Below, piece after piece: positions 14,212-14,805 of a stretch of DNA of 14,805 bases. Numbering within the stretch: the first letter of the stretch is position 1; each line of letters starts with the position of its first letter. The position numbers and the translations under genes were made by a program. The notes under the pieces were generated by a model. The model saw only the letters and a program-made list of their open reading frames with translations. It was not told the origin of the DNA and made no database searches. Origin of the DNA: Methylococcaceae bacterium (GTDB lineage: Bacteria > Pseudomonadota > Gammaproteobacteria > Methylococcales > UBA1147); contig JAKEEL010000019.1 in assembly GCA_022616595.1 (NCBI GenBank), positions 1-14,805 on the forward strand. The letters are read 5' to 3'.

Positions 14212-14664
14212 ATGAGCTTTTACGAATTAAACGCACGTTATTGCCGTCTGTATAAGGAACATGCCGCCTGGCGCTTGTTGCGGACGGACCATGCCCCGTT
14301 GATATTGGCGATTATTGCCGATTTGTTCGAAGAAACCAACGGCGTGCCCTTCGGCCGCGCCAAAGTCGCGTTGGACAGCGAACTGGGACTCTGGCGGGAA
14401 CAAAGGCGCTGGGACAGCGAGGTCAATGCCGCCGGCTATCTGCGCCAATGGATCCAGTCCGGTTGGCCGCGCGAGTTGGACGACTGGCTGAGCATAAACT
14501 GACGCCTGTGAAGTCGCGCTGCGTTTTTGCCGGCAACTGGTTCAGCGCGAAAGCAACGCCACCGCCTCGCACCTGCGCATTGTACAGGATGCGGTGCGCG
14601 ATCTGTCCGGTCGCGATCACTCCCGATCCCGGCGAGCGCATGACCTTGCTGGAAGCGAGCATTA
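14212..14664 (+). pseudogene. Broken and truncated DUF3375 gene (JetA of a Wadjet-type anti-plasmid system)
   Basis: The N-terminal part of a DUF3375 protein is clear. MSFYELNARYCRLYKEHAAW is followed by RLLRTDHAPLILAIIADLFE, NGVPFGRAKVALDSELGLWR and GYLRQWIQSGW. DUF3375 is the JetA (kleisin-like) subunit of Wadjet systems, which work with an SMC-like ATPase and a nuclease against plasmids. The frame stops at 14500-14502, but homology resumes one frame over as DACEVALRFCRQLVQRE and ATASHLRIVQDAVRDL. It shifts again to VAITPDPGERMTLLEASI. Removing one A in the run at 14496-14498 and one G at 14609-14610 restores a continuous frame. Homology ends at the palindrome starting at 14665, after about 150 of the family's usual 450-500 residues, and no jetB, jetC or jetD follows. 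It is therefore a non-functional remnant, unless the two insertions are sequencing errors and the rest lies elsewhere. Confidence 0.8.
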
Positions 14665-14706
14665 GGGTCAGACACGATAATTGCAGAGAAAAATCGTGTC
14701 TGACCC
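14665..14706. repeat. Perfect 14-bp-arm palindrome, REP/MITE-like (RAYT/Y1 transposase-associated type)
   Basis: GGGTCAGACACGAT (14665-14678) and ATCGTGTCTGACCC (14693-14706) are exact reverse complements around a 14-nt loop. The AGGGTCAGACACGA...TCGTGTCTGACCCC pattern resembles ends of short palindromic elements found beside Y1 (IS200/IS605-like, RAYT) transposase genes in many proteobacteria; this is from memory and was not searched. No transposase gene is in the window. It sits exactly where DUF3375 homology ends, so it may be a MITE or the edge of a deletion. Confidence 0.7.
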
Positions 14707-14724
14707 CGTTATTCCACGGTTTAC

Positions 14725-14805
14725 ATGGAGAACACGCTGGTCGGCCCCGCCGCCGAGACCGGCAACTCGACACCGGGCTTCGGGCGCTTCTGTTCGGGCG
14801 CTCTC
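14725..14805 (+). CDS. Possible 5' end or internal fragment of an unidentified gene, running off the right edge
   Basis: The frame is open from 14704 to the window end. The 27 codons from the ATG at 14725 read as plausible protein (MENTLVGPAAETGN, then PGFGRFCSGAL) with codon use like the neighbouring genes. The GFGRFCSG-type string faintly recalls PhoX/DUF839-like secreted proteins, but the fragment is too short to assign. No ribosome binding site is seen before the ATG, so this may be an internal piece of a gene joined here by the rearrangement at the palindrome. Confidence 0.25.
   Translation, partial: MENTLVGPAAETGNSTPGFGRFCSGAL

Noticed and set aside
1..14805. CRISPR arrays, tRNA or rRNA genes, integrase or transposase genes
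   Set aside because: Looked for on both strands; no regularly spaced repeats, no cloverleaf with a T-loop signature and no recombinase motifs were seen.

Overview
The window looks like chromosomal DNA of a gammaproteobacterium, possibly a methylotroph or methanotroph of the Methylococcales type. The reasons are the adjacent fabA-fabB pair, a cis/trans fatty acid isomerase (Cti), a cheW gene followed by a DUF2802 gene as in Pseudomonas-like chemotaxis loci, and an orphan substrate-binding protein of the PQQ-alcohol-dehydrogenase-associated ABC type. The taxon is an inference; no rRNA or tRNA is present to settle it.

Layout. Positions 1-653 (+) hold the 3' end of a membrane-associated protein, probably patatin-like. 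Positions 727-3075 (+) encode Cti, a periplasmic cytochrome c-type enzyme. Positions 3175-5715 (+) encode a membrane-anchored STAND NTPase fused to a formylglycine-generating-enzyme-like (FGE-like) C-type-lectin fold; this is the most unusual protein in the window. A 14-bp direct repeat lies on each side of it. Convergent to it is the ABC-type binding protein (5870-7090, -), with a good sigma70-type promoter. The gap 7091-7611 has no credible protein gene. It contains a promoter (7324-7352) and an intrinsic terminator (7531-7558) that delimit a roughly 200-nt A-rich transcript, a candidate small RNA. The same terminator faces the cheW-DUF2802 pair (8534 to 7612, -). A small Cys-rich membrane protein (8778-9131, +) diverges from cheW.

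The rest of the minus strand holds two gene groups. The first is ttcA, an SAM hydroxide adenosyltransferase (DUF62) and a GT4 glycosyltransferase (12054 to 9149); the first two overlap by GTGA. The second is fabA-fabB (13880 to 12135), the anaerobic unsaturated fatty acid pathway. FabA/FabB make cis-unsaturated acyl chains, and Cti converts such chains in phospholipids to trans, so the window encodes both ends of one membrane-fluidity theme, although the genes are not in one operon.

The right end (14212-14805, +) is damaged accessory DNA. A DUF3375 gene (JetA of Wadjet-type anti-plasmid systems) is broken by two single-base insertions and cut off after about 150 codons. The break point is a 14-bp-arm perfect palindrome resembling REP/MITE ends linked to Y1 (RAYT) transposases. 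An unrelated-looking open frame follows to the window edge.

No complete new multi-gene system is visible. The best leads are the STAND-FGE fusion, the candidate sRNA and the Wadjet remnant with its palindrome.
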